Assembly: GCF_027214045.1 (NCBI RefSeq)
Contig: NZ_JAPWHE010000003.1
Coordinates: forward strand, 232,168 to 296,167
Reading direction: 5' to 3'
Origin: Castellaniella denitrificans
GTDB taxonomy: Bacteria > Pseudomonadota > Gammaproteobacteria > Burkholderiales > Burkholderiaceae_B
Length of the DNA stretch: 64,000 nt
Shown here: in pieces, positions 1-9,396 of the stretch
How positions within the stretch are numbered: position 1 is the stretch's first letter
Layout: every line of letters begins with the position of its first letter
Position numbers and translations under genes: made by a program
Notes under the pieces: generated by a model
Told to the model about the DNA's origin: nothing
The model's database searches: none
The model's input: the letters and a program-made list of their open reading frames with translations, nothing else

Positions 1-84
1 GCCGTGGCCTCGATCCTGATCTACGTGCTGATGGCCGCCGTGCTGTTCTGGAAACCGCGGGGCCTGTTCCCCGCCCGGGGGTGA
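1..84 (+). CDS. LivH-type ABC transporter permease, 3' end only
   Basis: Only the last 27 codons are in the window. They form a hydrophobic helix followed by the ending WKPRGLFPARG, the usual C-terminus of HAAT-family (branched-chain amino acid type) inner-membrane permeases. The stop TGA lies 7 bp before the next permease gene, so this is the first permease of the operon that continues through the LivM, LivG and LivF type genes. The substrate cannot be deduced from this fragment. Confidence 0.75.
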   Translation, partial: AVASILIYVLMAAVLFWKPRGLFPARG

Positions 85-91
85 GGAGAGG

Positions 92-1069
92 ATGGCGCAT
101 TTTCCGCGACATGGGTCTCCGGGGCTGCTGGATCATGCGCTGCGCGCCCGCAGCGCCGTACCGCTGCTGCTTCTGCTGGCTCTGCTGCCTTTTGCCGCCC
201 TGGCGCTGGACGAAGGCTTCTACATCGGCGTGGCCAGCCGCATCCTGATCTTCGCCCTGGCGGCGACCAGCCTCAACCTGATCCTGGGCTTCGGCGGCAT
301 GGTCAGCTTCGGCCATGCCGCGTTCGTCGGCATGGGCGCCTATACCGTGGGCATCCTGATGCAGGCCGGCATGGCGTCGGCCTGGGTTGCCTGGCCGGCG
401 GCGCTGCTCGTCGGCGGGCTGTTCGCTTTCGTGATCGGGCTCGTCAGCCTGCGCACCCAGGGCGTGTATTTCATCATGATCACGCTGGCGTTCGCGCAGA
501 TGCTGTTCTACCTGATGGTATCGCTCAAGCAGTACGGCGGCGAGGACGGGCTTTCGTTGGCGACGCGTTCCGATCCGGGGCTGGGCCTGGACCTGTCCGA
601 CGATGTGCAGTTCTATTTCGTGGTGCTGGCGATCTGCGCCGGCGTATTCGTCTGCCTGGCCCGGCTGCTCAATGCGCGCTTTGGCCACGCGCTGCAGGCG
701 ATCCGCGAAAACGAGACGCGCATGGCCGCGCTGGGTTTCGCGGTCTATCGCCACAAGCTGATCGCCTTCACGCTGGCGGGCGCCATCGCCGGGCTGGCCG
801 GCGCCCTGCTGGCCAACCAGAGCGGTTTCGTCAGTCCGTCCCTGCTGCAATGGAGCCAGTCCGGCATCCTGCTGGTCATGGTCATCCTGGGAGGCGTCGG
901 CCATCTGTATGGCGGTCTGGCCGGTGCGGCGGCGTTCCTGCTGATCGAGGAAATCGTGTCCTCCTACACCATCCACTGGCAGTTCGGCCTGGGCGCCTTG
1001 CTGCTGGCCGTGGTGCTGGTGGCGCCCAACGGGCTGATGAGCCTGGTGCGCCGCCGGGGCGCGCCATGA
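92..1069 (+). CDS. LivM-type branched-chain amino acid ABC transporter permease
   Basis: This 325-residue inner-membrane permease is rich in hydrophobic segments and carries the LivM signature FGHAAFVGMGAYT near residue 70 and the conserved cytoplasmic loop AIRENETRMAALGF near residue 205, which contacts the ATPases. With the upstream LivH-type gene it forms the heterodimeric channel of a HAAT uptake system. The start ATG follows a GAGGAGAGG ribosome site. Its stop overlaps the start of the LivG-type gene (ATGA), showing translational coupling. The substrate could be branched-chain amino acids, amides, urea or aromatic acids; no binding-protein gene is visible to decide. Confidence 0.9.
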   Translation: MAHFPRHGSPGLLDHALRARSAVPLLLLLALLPFAALALDEGFYIGVASRILIFALAATSLNLILGFGGMVSFGHAAFVGMGAYTVGILMQAGMASAWVAWPAALLVGGLFAFVIGLVSLRTQGVYFIMITLAFAQMLFYLMVSLKQYGGEDGLSLATRSDPGLGLDLSDDVQFYFVVLAICAGVFVCLARLLNARFGHALQAIRENETRMAALGFAVYRHKLIAFTLAGAIAGLAGALLANQSGFVSPSLLQWSQSGILLVMVILGGVGHLYGGLAGAAAFLLIEEIVSSYTIHWQFGLGALLLAVVLVAPNGLMSLVRRRGAP

Positions 1070-1833
1070 CGCCGGCCCCCATGGAAATCCTCTGCGCCGA
1101 CCGGCTGGTCAAGCGTTTCGGCGGGCTGGTGGCCACCGATCAGGCCAGCCTGACGATCCGCGCCGGTGAACTGCATGCGCTGATCGGCCCCAACGGCGCG
1201 GGCAAGACCACGTTGATCCACCAATTGTCCGGCGCACTGGCGCCGACCAGCGGCACGATCCGCTTCGCGGGCGAAGACATCACGGCGCTGCCCATCCACG
1301 CGCGCGTACATCGGGGGCTGGTGCGCTCCTACCAGGTCACCAGTGTGTTCCGGCGCCTGTCGGTGCTGGACAATCTGGCCCTGGCGGTGCAGGCGCGCGA
1401 CGGCGGCGGCCTAGGATTCTGGCGGCCGGCGCGGGCCGAGCGGGAACGCTATGCCGACGCCGCATCCGTGGCCGAGCGGGTGGGGCTGGCCGCTTGCCAG
1501 GATCGCATCGCCGGTGCGCTGTCTCATGGTGAACAGCGCCAGCTCGAAATCGGCCTGGTGCTGGCCTTGCGGCCCCGCCTGCTGTTGCTCGACGAACCGC
1601 TGGCCGGGATGGGCGCCGAGGAATCCGGACGCATGGTGGCGCTGCTGCGGAGTCTGCGCGGCGAACACACCATGCTGCTGGTGGAGCACGACATGGACGC
1701 CGTCTTCCGTCTGGCGGACCGGATTTCGGCGCTGGTGTCCGGCCGGGTCATCGCGACGGGCACCCCGGACGAAATCCAGGGCCATCCTGAAGTCCGGCGC
1801 GCCTACCTGGGCGACGAACAGGGGGAGGCATAG
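1066..1833 (+). CDS. LivG-type ABC transporter ATP-binding protein
   Basis: A 255-residue ATPase with Walker A GPNGAGKTT, signature region LSHGEQRQLEIGL, Walker B LLLLDEPLAGM and switch histidine LVEHDMD. I start it at the ATG that overlaps the permease stop by 4 bp; an alternative ATG lies five codons downstream, and the longer upstream open frame lies inside livM and is a shadow. It powers the HAAT transporter together with the LivF-type ATPase that follows directly. The signature is LSHGE rather than LSGGE, as is common in LivG proteins of this group. Confidence 0.9.
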   Translation: MTPAPMEILCADRLVKRFGGLVATDQASLTIRAGELHALIGPNGAGKTTLIHQLSGALAPTSGTIRFAGEDITALPIHARVHRGLVRSYQVTSVFRRLSVLDNLALAVQARDGGGLGFWRPARAERERYADAASVAERVGLAACQDRIAGALSHGEQRQLEIGLVLALRPRLLLLDEPLAGMGAEESGRMVALLRSLRGEHTMLLVEHDMDAVFRLADRISALVSGRVIATGTPDEIQGHPEVRRAYLGDEQGEA

Positions 1834-2544
<711 letters not shown>

Positions 2545-2637
2545 CCCGGATGCACCCGCGTCCGCCGCCGCGGCGCGGCTTTGTCGCCGTCCGGCGAGTT
2601 ACACTTCAGTTCATTCTGTTCCTGACGCCGAACCGCC

Positions 2638-3276
2638 ATGCCCATCCATGAAATCCGCCACCCCTTGATCCGCCACAAACTGGGCCTGATGCGGCGGGCG
2701 GACCTCAGCACCAAGAATTTCCGCGAGATGGCCCAGGAAATCGGCGCCCTGCTGACCTACGAGGCCACCCAGGACCTGCCGCTGGAGCCGGCCCGCATCG
2801 CCGGCTGGGCGGGAGCGGTCGACGTCGAGAAACTGGCCGGCAAAAAGGTCACCGTGGTGCCCATCCTGCGCGCCGGCATCGGCATGCTGGACGGCGTGCT
2901 CACGCTGATTCCGGGGGCCAAGGTCAGCGCCGTGGGCATCGCGCGCAACGAGGAAACCCTGCAGGCCCAGCCCTACCTGGAAAAGCTCGTCGGCCAGCTG
3001 GACCAGCGCCTGGCGCTGATCGTCGATCCCATGCTCGCCACGGGCGGCTCGATGGTGGCCACCATCGACATGCTCAAGCAGGCCGGCGCCCGCACCGTGC
3101 GCGCCCTGGTGCTGGTGGCCGCGCCCGAGGGCATCGCCGCCGTCGAACGCGCCCATCCGGACGTGCACATCTACACCGCGTCCATCGACGATCACCTGAA
3201 CGAGAACGGCTACATCATTCCCGGCCTGGGCGACGCCGGGGACCGCATTTTCGGCACACGCCAGAAGACCGACTGA
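2638..3276 (+). CDS. upp: Uracil phosphoribosyltransferase
   Basis: Salvages uracil by joining it to PRPP to give UMP in the cytoplasm. The 212 residues match the family length. Recognisable segments are [23 protein letters not shown] at the N-terminus (quoted in pieces: [14 protein letters not shown]), the PRPP loop [10 protein letters not shown] near residue 128, and the uracil-binding C-terminus [16 protein letters not shown]. The gene stands alone between the HAAT transporter and the YqjD-like operon and probably has its own promoter in the 93-bp upstream gap. Confidence 0.96.
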   Translation: MPIHEIRHPLIRHKLGLMRRADLSTKNFREMAQEIGALLTYEATQDLPLEPARIAGWAGAVDVEKLAGKKVTVVPILRAGIGMLDGVLTLIPGAKVSAVGIARNEETLQAQPYLEKLVGQLDQRLALIVDPMLATGGSMVATIDMLKQAGARTVRALVLVAAPEGIAAVERAHPDVHIYTASIDDHLNENGYIIPGLGDAGDRIFGTRQKTD

Positions 3277-3408
3277 GGACACGGAAGGACCGTTGCCCGG
3301 CCCCTGTATCATCTTTGACTTCCGTCAGTTTTCTGATGTTTTGATACATCGGGTTTTCCCCGATCGGGTAGGATGAAGGCTCATCATTCCCTTTCACAGG
3401 AGCTGTCC

Positions 3409-3732
3409 ATGGCCACTCGCAAGCAAATCGCCACGCAATCTGCGGGGGATGCGTTGATCGAAGACCTGAAATCCAGCCTGGACCAGGCGGAAAAACTCCT
3501 GCGCGAGGCCGCCGACGCGACGGGCGAAAAGGCCGCCGACCTGCGCGCCCGGGCGCTGAGCGCGCTCGACCAGGGCCGTGAGGCCCTGTCCGAAACCCAG
3601 GCCAGCCTGATGGAGCAGGGGCGCAAGGTCGCGCATGATACCGACGAATACGTCCAGGCCAATCCCTGGAAGGCCGTCGGCATCGCCGGGGTGGCCGGCC
3701 TGCTCCTGGGCGCGCTGCTGTCCCGTCGCTGA
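3409..3732 (+). CDS. YqjD/ElaB-like (DUF883) membrane-anchored protein
   Basis: A 107-residue protein with a long charged amphipathic helix and a C-terminal transmembrane helix bracketed by NPWKAVGIAGVAGLLLGALLS, with the last arginines after it; this is the architecture of DUF883 proteins that anchor ribosomes or stress factors at the inner membrane in Escherichia coli. I start it at the ATG preceded by AGGAG six bases upstream, not at the ATG 36 bp earlier. It is followed after 5 bp by a YqjE-like gene and then a YqjK-like gene, the same order as yqjDEK. Confidence 0.88.
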   Translation: MATRKQIATQSAGDALIEDLKSSLDQAEKLLREAADATGEKAADLRARALSALDQGREALSETQASLMEQGRKVAHDTDEYVQANPWKAVGIAGVAGLLLGALLSRR

Positions 3733-3737
3733 TCCGG

Positions 3738-4181
3738 ATGGGACCGCTCGGCCGCGCGTTCTCCGACCTGGCCGCCCAGGTGGCGGCCCTGGGGGGCACG
3801 CGTCTGGAACTTCTGGGCCTGGAGGCCCGCGACGCGGGCGACCGTCTGCTGCGCCGCCTGGCGGCGCTTCTGGCGGCGGCGGTCTTCCTGACGCTTGCGC
3901 TGCTGGTGGCCACGCTGGCCCTGGCATTGATCTTCTGGCCGACCGAATACCGTTACCTGGCCCTTGGTCTGCTGGCGCTGCTGTATGCGGCGCTGGGTAC
4001 GGGTCTGGCCGCCTGGCTGATCCATCGCCTGAAACACGATCCCGACCCGTTCTCCGTGACGGTCGAGGTGCTGCGCGAGGATGAGGCGGGTCTCAGGGCC
4101 GTCCTTGCGGACGGCCCTGTGCCAGACGAATCGGAGCGGCATGCAGGCCGCGACGTGGACGAAGGCCGCAAGGGGGATTGA
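3738..4181 (+). CDS. YqjE-like phage-holin-superfamily membrane protein (DUF1469)
   Basis: A 147-residue protein with two strong membrane helices (about residues 37-65 and 72-96) and a charged C-terminus. Placement directly behind a DUF883 gene and the two-helix hairpin identify it as a YqjE/Actino-holin-type protein. The family name holin reflects fold similarity; no lytic role is implied. Its TGA shares one base with the ATG of the next gene. Confidence 0.82.
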   Translation: MGPLGRAFSDLAAQVAALGGTRLELLGLEARDAGDRLLRRLAALLAAAVFLTLALLVATLALALIFWPTEYRYLALGLLALLYAALGTGLAAWLIHRLKHDPDPFSVTVEVLREDEAGLRAVLADGPVPDESERHAGRDVDEGRKGD

Positions 4182-4549
4182 TGAGCACACGTCTCGGAGA
4201 TCGTCCAGGCCGCCCCAAGCGAGAATCCGCCGCAGACCGCCGCCTGCGCATCGAACTGCTGCGCATGCGCGCCGGGTACGAACGTCTGGCCGTCAGGCGC
4301 GGCGCCTGCCGGCTGGCCGGTGAATTGCGGCCCGAGGCCCTGGCCGCCCAGGCGCGCGACCGCCTGGGGTCGATCGGGCTGGGCTGGCTGGGCGGCGGGC
4401 TGCAGGCCCTGCGCCGTTATCCCGTGCTGCTGTCCTTGCTGACCTCGGTGGTGACCAACCGTCGGCGGCGCGGCATCGCACTGAAGACCGCCCTGATCGC
4501 CGGCCTGGTGTGGTTGGGCAAGCGCCGGAGCCGCGAAACCGATCCGTGA
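4181..4549 (+). CDS. YqjK-like small basic protein
   Basis: A 122-residue arginine-rich protein, third gene of the yqjDE-like operon. It has a basic helical N-terminal half and a moderately hydrophobic C-terminal segment (about residues 85-115) that may bind the membrane. I start at the ATG that overlaps the preceding TGA by one base (TGATG); a TTG one codon upstream is also open. Assignment to the YqjK group rests mainly on position and composition. Confidence 0.7.
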   Translation: MSTRLGDRPGRPKRESAADRRLRIELLRMRAGYERLAVRRGACRLAGELRPEALAAQARDRLGSIGLGWLGGGLQALRRYPVLLSLLTSVVTNRRRRGIALKTALIAGLVWLGKRRSRETDP

Positions 4550-4580
4550 ATCGCAGGAGGCTCGGTGGGCGCCTGTTGCT

Positions 4581-6125
4581 TTACAAGCCCAACGCCCCCC
4601 ACATGTCGTCCACGCGCCGCTTGACCTCGGGCGTCATCTGGATCGGCCGGCCCCATTCGCGCTGGGTTTCGCCGGGCCATTTGTTGGTCGCGTCCAGCCC
4701 CATCTTGCCGCCCAGCCCCGAGACGGGCGAGGCGAAATCCAGGTAGTCGATCGGCGTGTTGTCCACCAGCAGGGTGTCGCGCACCGGGTCCATGCGCGTG
4801 GTCATGGCCCAGATGACCTCGGGCCACTGCCTGGGATCGATGTCCTCGTCCACCACCACGATGAACTTGGTGTACATGAACTGGCGCAGCACGCTCCACA
4901 GACCGAACAGGATGCGCTTGGCGTGGCCCGGGTACTGCTTGCGGATCGACACCACGGCCAGCCGGTAGCTGCAGCCTTCGGGCGGCAGGTGGAAATCGAC
5001 GATTTCCGGGAACTGGCGCTTGAGCAAGGGCACGAAGACCTCGTTCAGGGCCACCCCCAGGACAGCGGGCTCGTCAGGCGGCTTGCCGGTGTAAGTGCTG
5101 TGGTAGATGGGGTCGCGCCGATGGGTGATGCGCTCGACCGTGAAGACCGGGAACCAGTCCTGTTCATTGTAGTAGCCGGTGTGGTCTCCGTAAGGGCCCT
5201 CCAGGGCCATCTCATAGCCGGTGTCCGGCGGCGGGGAGACGCCTTCGGGCACGTCGGGACGCCGCGCGCGCGGGTCGGAGGCCGGCAGGATGTGGCCTTC
5301 GAGGATGATCTCGGCGTGGGCCGGCACCGACAGGCCGCTGCTCAGCGCGGGGGCGACTTCCGTGCGCGAGCCGCGCAGCAGGCCGGCGAACTGGTATTCC
5401 GACAGGCTGTCGGGAATGGGGGTGACGGCCGCCAGCGTGGTGGCGGGATCGGCGCCCAGCGCCACCGCGATCGGGAAGGGTTCGCCGGGACGCGCCAGGG
5501 CGTGGTCGCGGAAATCCAGCGCGCCGCCGCGATGCGACAGCCAGCGCATGATGAGTTTGTTGCGGCCCATCAACTGCTGGCGGTAGATGCCCAGGTTCTG
5601 GCGGCGTGCGCGCGGCCCGCGCGTGATCACCAGCCCCCAGGTCAGCAGCGGCGCCACGTCGCCCGGCCAGCAGCTTTGCAGGGGCAGGGCGTTCAGGTCC
5701 ACGTCGCCGGCCTCGACGACGACTTCCTGGCAAGGCGGGCTGCGCAGTTGCCGGGGGTTCATGTCCCACAAGGCCGATTTCAGCATGGAGACCTTGGACA
5801 GGGCGTCGCGCATGCCCTGGGGCGGCGTCGGCTCGCGCAGCGAAGCCAGCAGTTCGCCGGTCTCGCGCAGGGCGGAGACGTCTTGCGCCCCCATGCCCCA
5901 GGCGACGCGCCCCGGGGTGCCGAACAGATTGGTCAGCACCGGGGTGCCGCAGGCCTGGCCGCCATGCACCGGATGTTCGAACAGCAGGGCGGGGCCGGCG
6001 GCCCGCAGGACCCGGTCGCTGATTTCGGTCATTTCCAGGGCGGTGGAGACGGGGTGCGCGATGCGCTTGAGCTGGCCCTGGCGTTCCAGTTGGGCGATGA
6101 AGTCTCTGAGGTCGCGGTATTTCAC
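4581..6125 (-). CDS. ubiD: 4-hydroxy-3-polyprenylbenzoate decarboxylase UbiD
   Basis: A 514-residue prenyl-FMN-dependent decarboxylase removing the ring carboxyl group in ubiquinone biosynthesis. It begins [10 protein letters not shown], contains the cofactor region around [16 protein letters not shown] and HRGGALDF, and the active-site region near [12 protein letters not shown] (Arg-Glu-Glu type catalytic set expected). Length and order match UbiD rather than aroma-acid paralogues. It is transcribed alone on the minus strand, converging on the yqjK-like gene and diverging from the transglycosylase gene. Confidence 0.95.
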   Translation of the reverse strand: MKYRDLRDFIAQLERQGQLKRIAHPVSTALEMTEISDRVLRAAGPALLFEHPVHGGQACGTPVLTNLFGTPGRVAWGMGAQDVSALRETGELLASLREPTPPQGMRDALSKVSMLKSALWDMNPRQLRSPPCQEVVVEAGDVDLNALPLQSCWPGDVAPLLTWGLVITRGPRARRQNLGIYRQQLMGRNKLIMRWLSHRGGALDFRDHALARPGEPFPIAVALGADPATTLAAVTPIPDSLSEYQFAGLLRGSRTEVAPALSSGLSVPAHAEIILEGHILPASDPRARRPDVPEGVSPPPDTGYEMALEGPYGDHTGYYNEQDWFPVFTVERITHRRDPIYHSTYTGKPPDEPAVLGVALNEVFVPLLKRQFPEIVDFHLPPEGCSYRLAVVSIRKQYPGHAKRILFGLWSVLRQFMYTKFIVVVDEDIDPRQWPEVIWAMTTRMDPVRDTLLVDNTPIDYLDFASPVSGLGGKMGLDATNKWPGETQREWGRPIQMTPEVKRRVDDMWGALGL

Positions 6126-6205
6126 GGCGTGATCGTCGATCGGTTACAGTGGTGTCGTGCCCAAGATTACCATTCCCCTTGCCCGGACGGTTTCCGGAGG
6201 TGCCC

Positions 6206-7093
6206 ATGCGGTCCGTTCCTGAACGGCTGCGGCATGGTGTGCGCGCCGTGCTGCGGCCCGTGGGCGAGTTCGTCCACGTCAGTGCCATCTACCTGGGACT
6301 GGCTGTGCTCACCACGCTGGGCCTGAGCCTGGTGCTGCCGTCCATGCGCCAGCAGTCGCAACAGCTTCATGAAGTCGTCCTGGCGATGTTCCAGGCCGAC
6401 GGGGGCGGCTATGCGCCCGATGACGAGGGCGATCTGCAGGACTGGGCGCCGCCGTCCCCCGCGGGCGGGGCGCCGGATGCGGGCGCTCCATCCGCCGAAC
6501 CGGCTGGCGGCGACGCCGACGCGGCGGACGCCGGCCAGGCGGGCACGACCGGCCAGGACGGCGGGACGGGGACCGGGCGCATGGGGTTTTCCGCCGCGTT
6601 GGCCGCCAGTCTGCGCGACCAGCCGATCCAGGGTGTGACCCAGGTACAGGCGCATGCCCTGCGCAGCTATCTGTCGCGCAAATACCGTATCGCCAGCAGC
6701 GTGGCCGGCGCCCTGATCCGGACGGTCTTCGACGTCGGCCGCGAACGCAAGCTGGACCCGCAACTGCTGCTGGCCGTGATCGCCATCGAATCGCGCTACA
6801 ACCCCTTCGTCGAGAGTTCCGTGGGCGCCCAGGGCCTGATGCAGGTCATGACCAGCGTGCATCGGGCCAAGCTGCGGCCCAGCGGGGGGCCGGCGGCGGT
6901 CTTCGATCCGGTGGTCAACATCCGGGTCGGGGCCCAGATCCTGGCGGACTGCATCCGCCGGCGCGGCAGCCTGGAGGGCGGCCTGGCGTGCTACGTCGGT
7001 GCGACCGGACCCAGCGATGGCGGTTACGGCGCGCGTGTGCTGGCCGAACGCCGCCGCATCGCTCTGGCCTCGGGGATCCCGCCCAAGAACTGA
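6206..7093 (+). CDS. Lytic transglycosylase-like (SLT domain) protein
   Basis: A 295-residue protein. An N-terminal membrane segment (about residues 24-42) is followed by a low-complexity Ala/Gly/Asp/Pro linker (about 65-125) and a C-terminal SLT domain. The domain carries the catalytic-Glu motif VIAIESRYNPFVESSVGAQGLMQVM, here shortened as AIESRYNP and GAQGLMQVM. It should cleave peptidoglycan glycan strands from the outer face of the inner membrane. The ATG chosen is preceded by CCGGAGG; the open frame 57 bp upstream has no ribosome site. Confidence 0.88.
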   Translation: MRSVPERLRHGVRAVLRPVGEFVHVSAIYLGLAVLTTLGLSLVLPSMRQQSQQLHEVVLAMFQADGGGYAPDDEGDLQDWAPPSPAGGAPDAGAPSAEPAGGDADAADAGQAGTTGQDGGTGTGRMGFSAALAASLRDQPIQGVTQVQAHALRSYLSRKYRIASSVAGALIRTVFDVGRERKLDPQLLLAVIAIESRYNPFVESSVGAQGLMQVMTSVHRAKLRPSGGPAAVFDPVVNIRVGAQILADCIRRRGSLEGGLACYVGATGPSDGGYGARVLAERRRIALASGIPPKN

Positions 7094-7118
7094 ATCCCGG
7101 ACACGTTCCGGCGGGGTG

Positions 7119-8282
7119 CTAGCGGTTTCCCAGGAACGCCGCCATCCGGTCGATGGCCTCGTGCAGGCGGTCCAGGCCGGTGGCGTAGGAAAAGCGCACG
7201 GTGCGTTGCGCATGGGCCTGGCCGAAATCCAGTCCAGGCACCGCGGCGACCCCGGCCTCGTGCAGCAGGCGGTGGCAGAACGCCGCGCTGTCCATCCCCA
7301 GGCCGTGGATGTCGGAAAAAATGTAGAACGCCCCGTCCGGCGCGGCGGGCACGCGCAGCCCCAACCGTTCGAAGGCGGGCAGCAGGAAGTCGCGGCGTTC
7401 CTTGAACGACAGGCGCCGGTGTTCGTAGACCTGCATGACTTCGGGCTCGAAACAGCTGAGCGCCGCGTGCTGGGCCAGCGCCGGGGCGCAGATCGCCAGG
7501 CTGGCGGCCAGGCGTTCCAGGGCGGGCATCATCGTGTCGGGCGCGATCAGCCAGCCCAGGCGCCAGCCCGTCATGTGGAAGTATTTCGAGAAGCTGTTGA
7601 TGATCAGCAGGTCGTCGTCCAGCGTCAGGCCGCTTTGCGGCGGCTCGTCGTAATACAGACCCAGGTAGATCTCGTCCAGGATGACGAAGCCGCCGCGCGC
7701 ACGCACGGCGGCGATCAGCGCGCGAAGGGCCTCGCGCGGCATGGAGGTGCCGGTGGGATTGCTGGGCGAGGCGATCAGCACGCCGCGTGTGGCCGGGCCC
7801 CAGTGGGCGTCGATGTCCTCGGGGCGCAACTGGTAGCGGTGTTCCGCCGTGGTCGGCACCAGGCGCGTGATCCCGCCGGCCGCCGTGATGAAGTTGCGAT
7901 TGGCGGGATAGGACGGGTCCGGCATGAGGATTTCGTCGCCCGGATCGACCAGGGCCATCGCCGCCAGCAGCAGGGCGCCCGAGGCGCCCGAGGTGATCAG
8001 GACACGGGCCGGGTCCACTGTGGCGCCGAAGTGCGTGCCGTAATAGTGGGCGATGGCCTCGCGCAGCGCCGGAATGCCGGCGGGCGCGGTGTAGCCGCTC
8101 AGGCCGGCGTCGGCCGCCCGGTTCAGGGTTTCCAGTACGCGCGCGGGGGCGGTGAAATCGGGCTCGCCGATCCCCAGGCTGATGATGTCGCGCCCCTGGG
8201 CCGCGAGCGCCTGGGCCTGTTTCAGGACTTCCACGGCGTAAAATGGCGCCGTGCGTTCGGTTCTGTCGGCCAGTCGGACCAT
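7119..8282 (-). CDS. PLP-dependent class I/II aminotransferase
   Basis: A 387-residue fold-type I aminotransferase. The lysine forming the Schiff base is in SFSKYFHMTGWRLGW, and the substrate/PLP motifs SPSNPTGT and DEIYLGLYYD are intact, as is the N-terminal SLGIGEPDF. The subgroup resembles alanine/aspartate-type aminotransferases; the amino donor cannot be fixed from sequence reading. It is a single gene on the minus strand that diverges from the FAD-binding-like gene at 8357. Confidence 0.9.
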   Translation of the reverse strand: MVRLADRTERTAPFYAVEVLKQAQALAAQGRDIISLGIGEPDFTAPARVLETLNRAADAGLSGYTAPAGIPALREAIAHYYGTHFGATVDPARVLITSGASGALLLAAMALVDPGDEILMPDPSYPANRNFITAAGGITRLVPTTAEHRYQLRPEDIDAHWGPATRGVLIASPSNPTGTSMPREALRALIAAVRARGGFVILDEIYLGLYYDEPPQSGLTLDDDLLIINSFSKYFHMTGWRLGWLIAPDTMMPALERLAASLAICAPALAQHAALSCFEPEVMQVYEHRRLSFKERRDFLLPAFERLGLRVPAAPDGAFYIFSDIHGLGMDSAAFCHRLLHEAGVAAVPGLDFGQAHAQRTVRFSYATGLDRLHEAIDRMAAFLGNR

Positions 8283-8356
8283 CGTGCAACCCTGCGATAC
8301 TGTTCGGAAAGAAAGCCCGATTGTAGTCTCCTAGCCCCCGTCCCCGGAGCCCCGCC

Positions 8357-9262
8357 ATGCAGTCCTCCTCGCGCCGCGCATTCCTGGTCGGCCGCCGCAC
8401 GGAACGATCACCCTGGGAAACCTTCCTCGCCCGCCTGCGCCGCGCCGCGCAGGGCGCGGTGCACGATTTTTCCACGGAGGCGGGCAGCGCCCGGCTGGTG
8501 CCGGGCCACATGCAGGATGTCTATCATGCCCGGTCCCTGTGCGTGGAACACGGCGTCACGCTGGCCCTGGACGGCATGCCGTCGGCGGCGCGGCTGGACG
8601 ACGGCCCCGTGCTGTGGATCGAACCGGGGGCCGCGATGGCCCGCTGCGAGCGTCTGGGGCCGGACGATCCGCGCTGGTTCGTGCAGCCCGGCTGCCTCAT
8701 CGGCGACCTGGAGCAGGCCGGATTGCCTCAGTTCCGCGACCAGCCGCCGCATCTGACGGTGGCGGCCTGGCTGGCCGACCGGCGCGGTTGCGACTGGGAC
8801 CGCGGCGACACGGCCTCCAGCGGCCTGGCGCATGCGCTGGTGCTGCTGGCCGACGGCACGCAGGCCAATCTGGGCGCCTTCGGTGTGGACAACCGCAAGC
8901 CGCTGGACAATCTGCGTGTCCAGGGCATGATCCCGCGCCTGTTCGAGCTTGCTTCGGCGCCGGGCACCGACGGCGCGCGGGACGATGCGCTCTGGAACGG
9001 GCGCTACCGGCTGGACGCCCTGCGGCCGCTGGACGGGCGCACCATCAATCTGGCCCATCTGCTGCTGGGCCACGGCGGCGAACTGGGCTGGGTCGAATGG
9101 CTGGTGTTCGACGAACGCGCCGGGGCTCCGTCCGAGCGGCCCTACGAACAGCGCTACGGACGCCGGCCGGGCACGGGCGACGCGGCGGGGGACACGGACC
9201 TCGCCGTGCGCGCCCTGTTCGATCCCGACGGTGTCTTTCCGGAACAGGGCCAGCAGTTCTGA
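8357..9262 (+). CDS. Isolated, degenerate PCMH-type FAD-binding protein
   Basis: A 301-residue protein of uncertain function. Its layout follows the FAD-binding half of GlcD/VAO oxidoreductases: CVEHGVTLALDG, then WIEPGAAMARCE, FVQPGCLIGDLE, a segment LVLLADGTQANLG, and LLGHGGELGWVEWLVF in the place of the usual GSEGTLGV. The canonical glycine-rich PRGAGTS and IGG-N motifs are missing, and no C-terminal catalytic domain follows. It may be a FAD-binding remnant with a new role, or a non-flavin paralogue. It starts 74 bp from the divergent aminotransferase gene. Confidence 0.6.
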   Translation: MQSSSRRAFLVGRRTERSPWETFLARLRRAAQGAVHDFSTEAGSARLVPGHMQDVYHARSLCVEHGVTLALDGMPSAARLDDGPVLWIEPGAAMARCERLGPDDPRWFVQPGCLIGDLEQAGLPQFRDQPPHLTVAAWLADRRGCDWDRGDTASSGLAHALVLLADGTQANLGAFGVDNRKPLDNLRVQGMIPRLFELASAPGTDGARDDALWNGRYRLDALRPLDGRTINLAHLLLGHGGELGWVEWLVFDERAGAPSERPYEQRYGRRPGTGDAAGDTDLAVRALFDPDGVFPEQGQQF

Positions 9263-9396
9263 CCGTCCGCCCGGCTGCGGGCTTTCCCCCATATGGTCCG
9301 CATGCGTCCCGCGCCATACCGCCCGCCCGCGCAAGCGGCTAGAATGGCCGGCAGCACACCTGTTTATTTTCCATTACGTATCAAGGCTGCCTCAAC

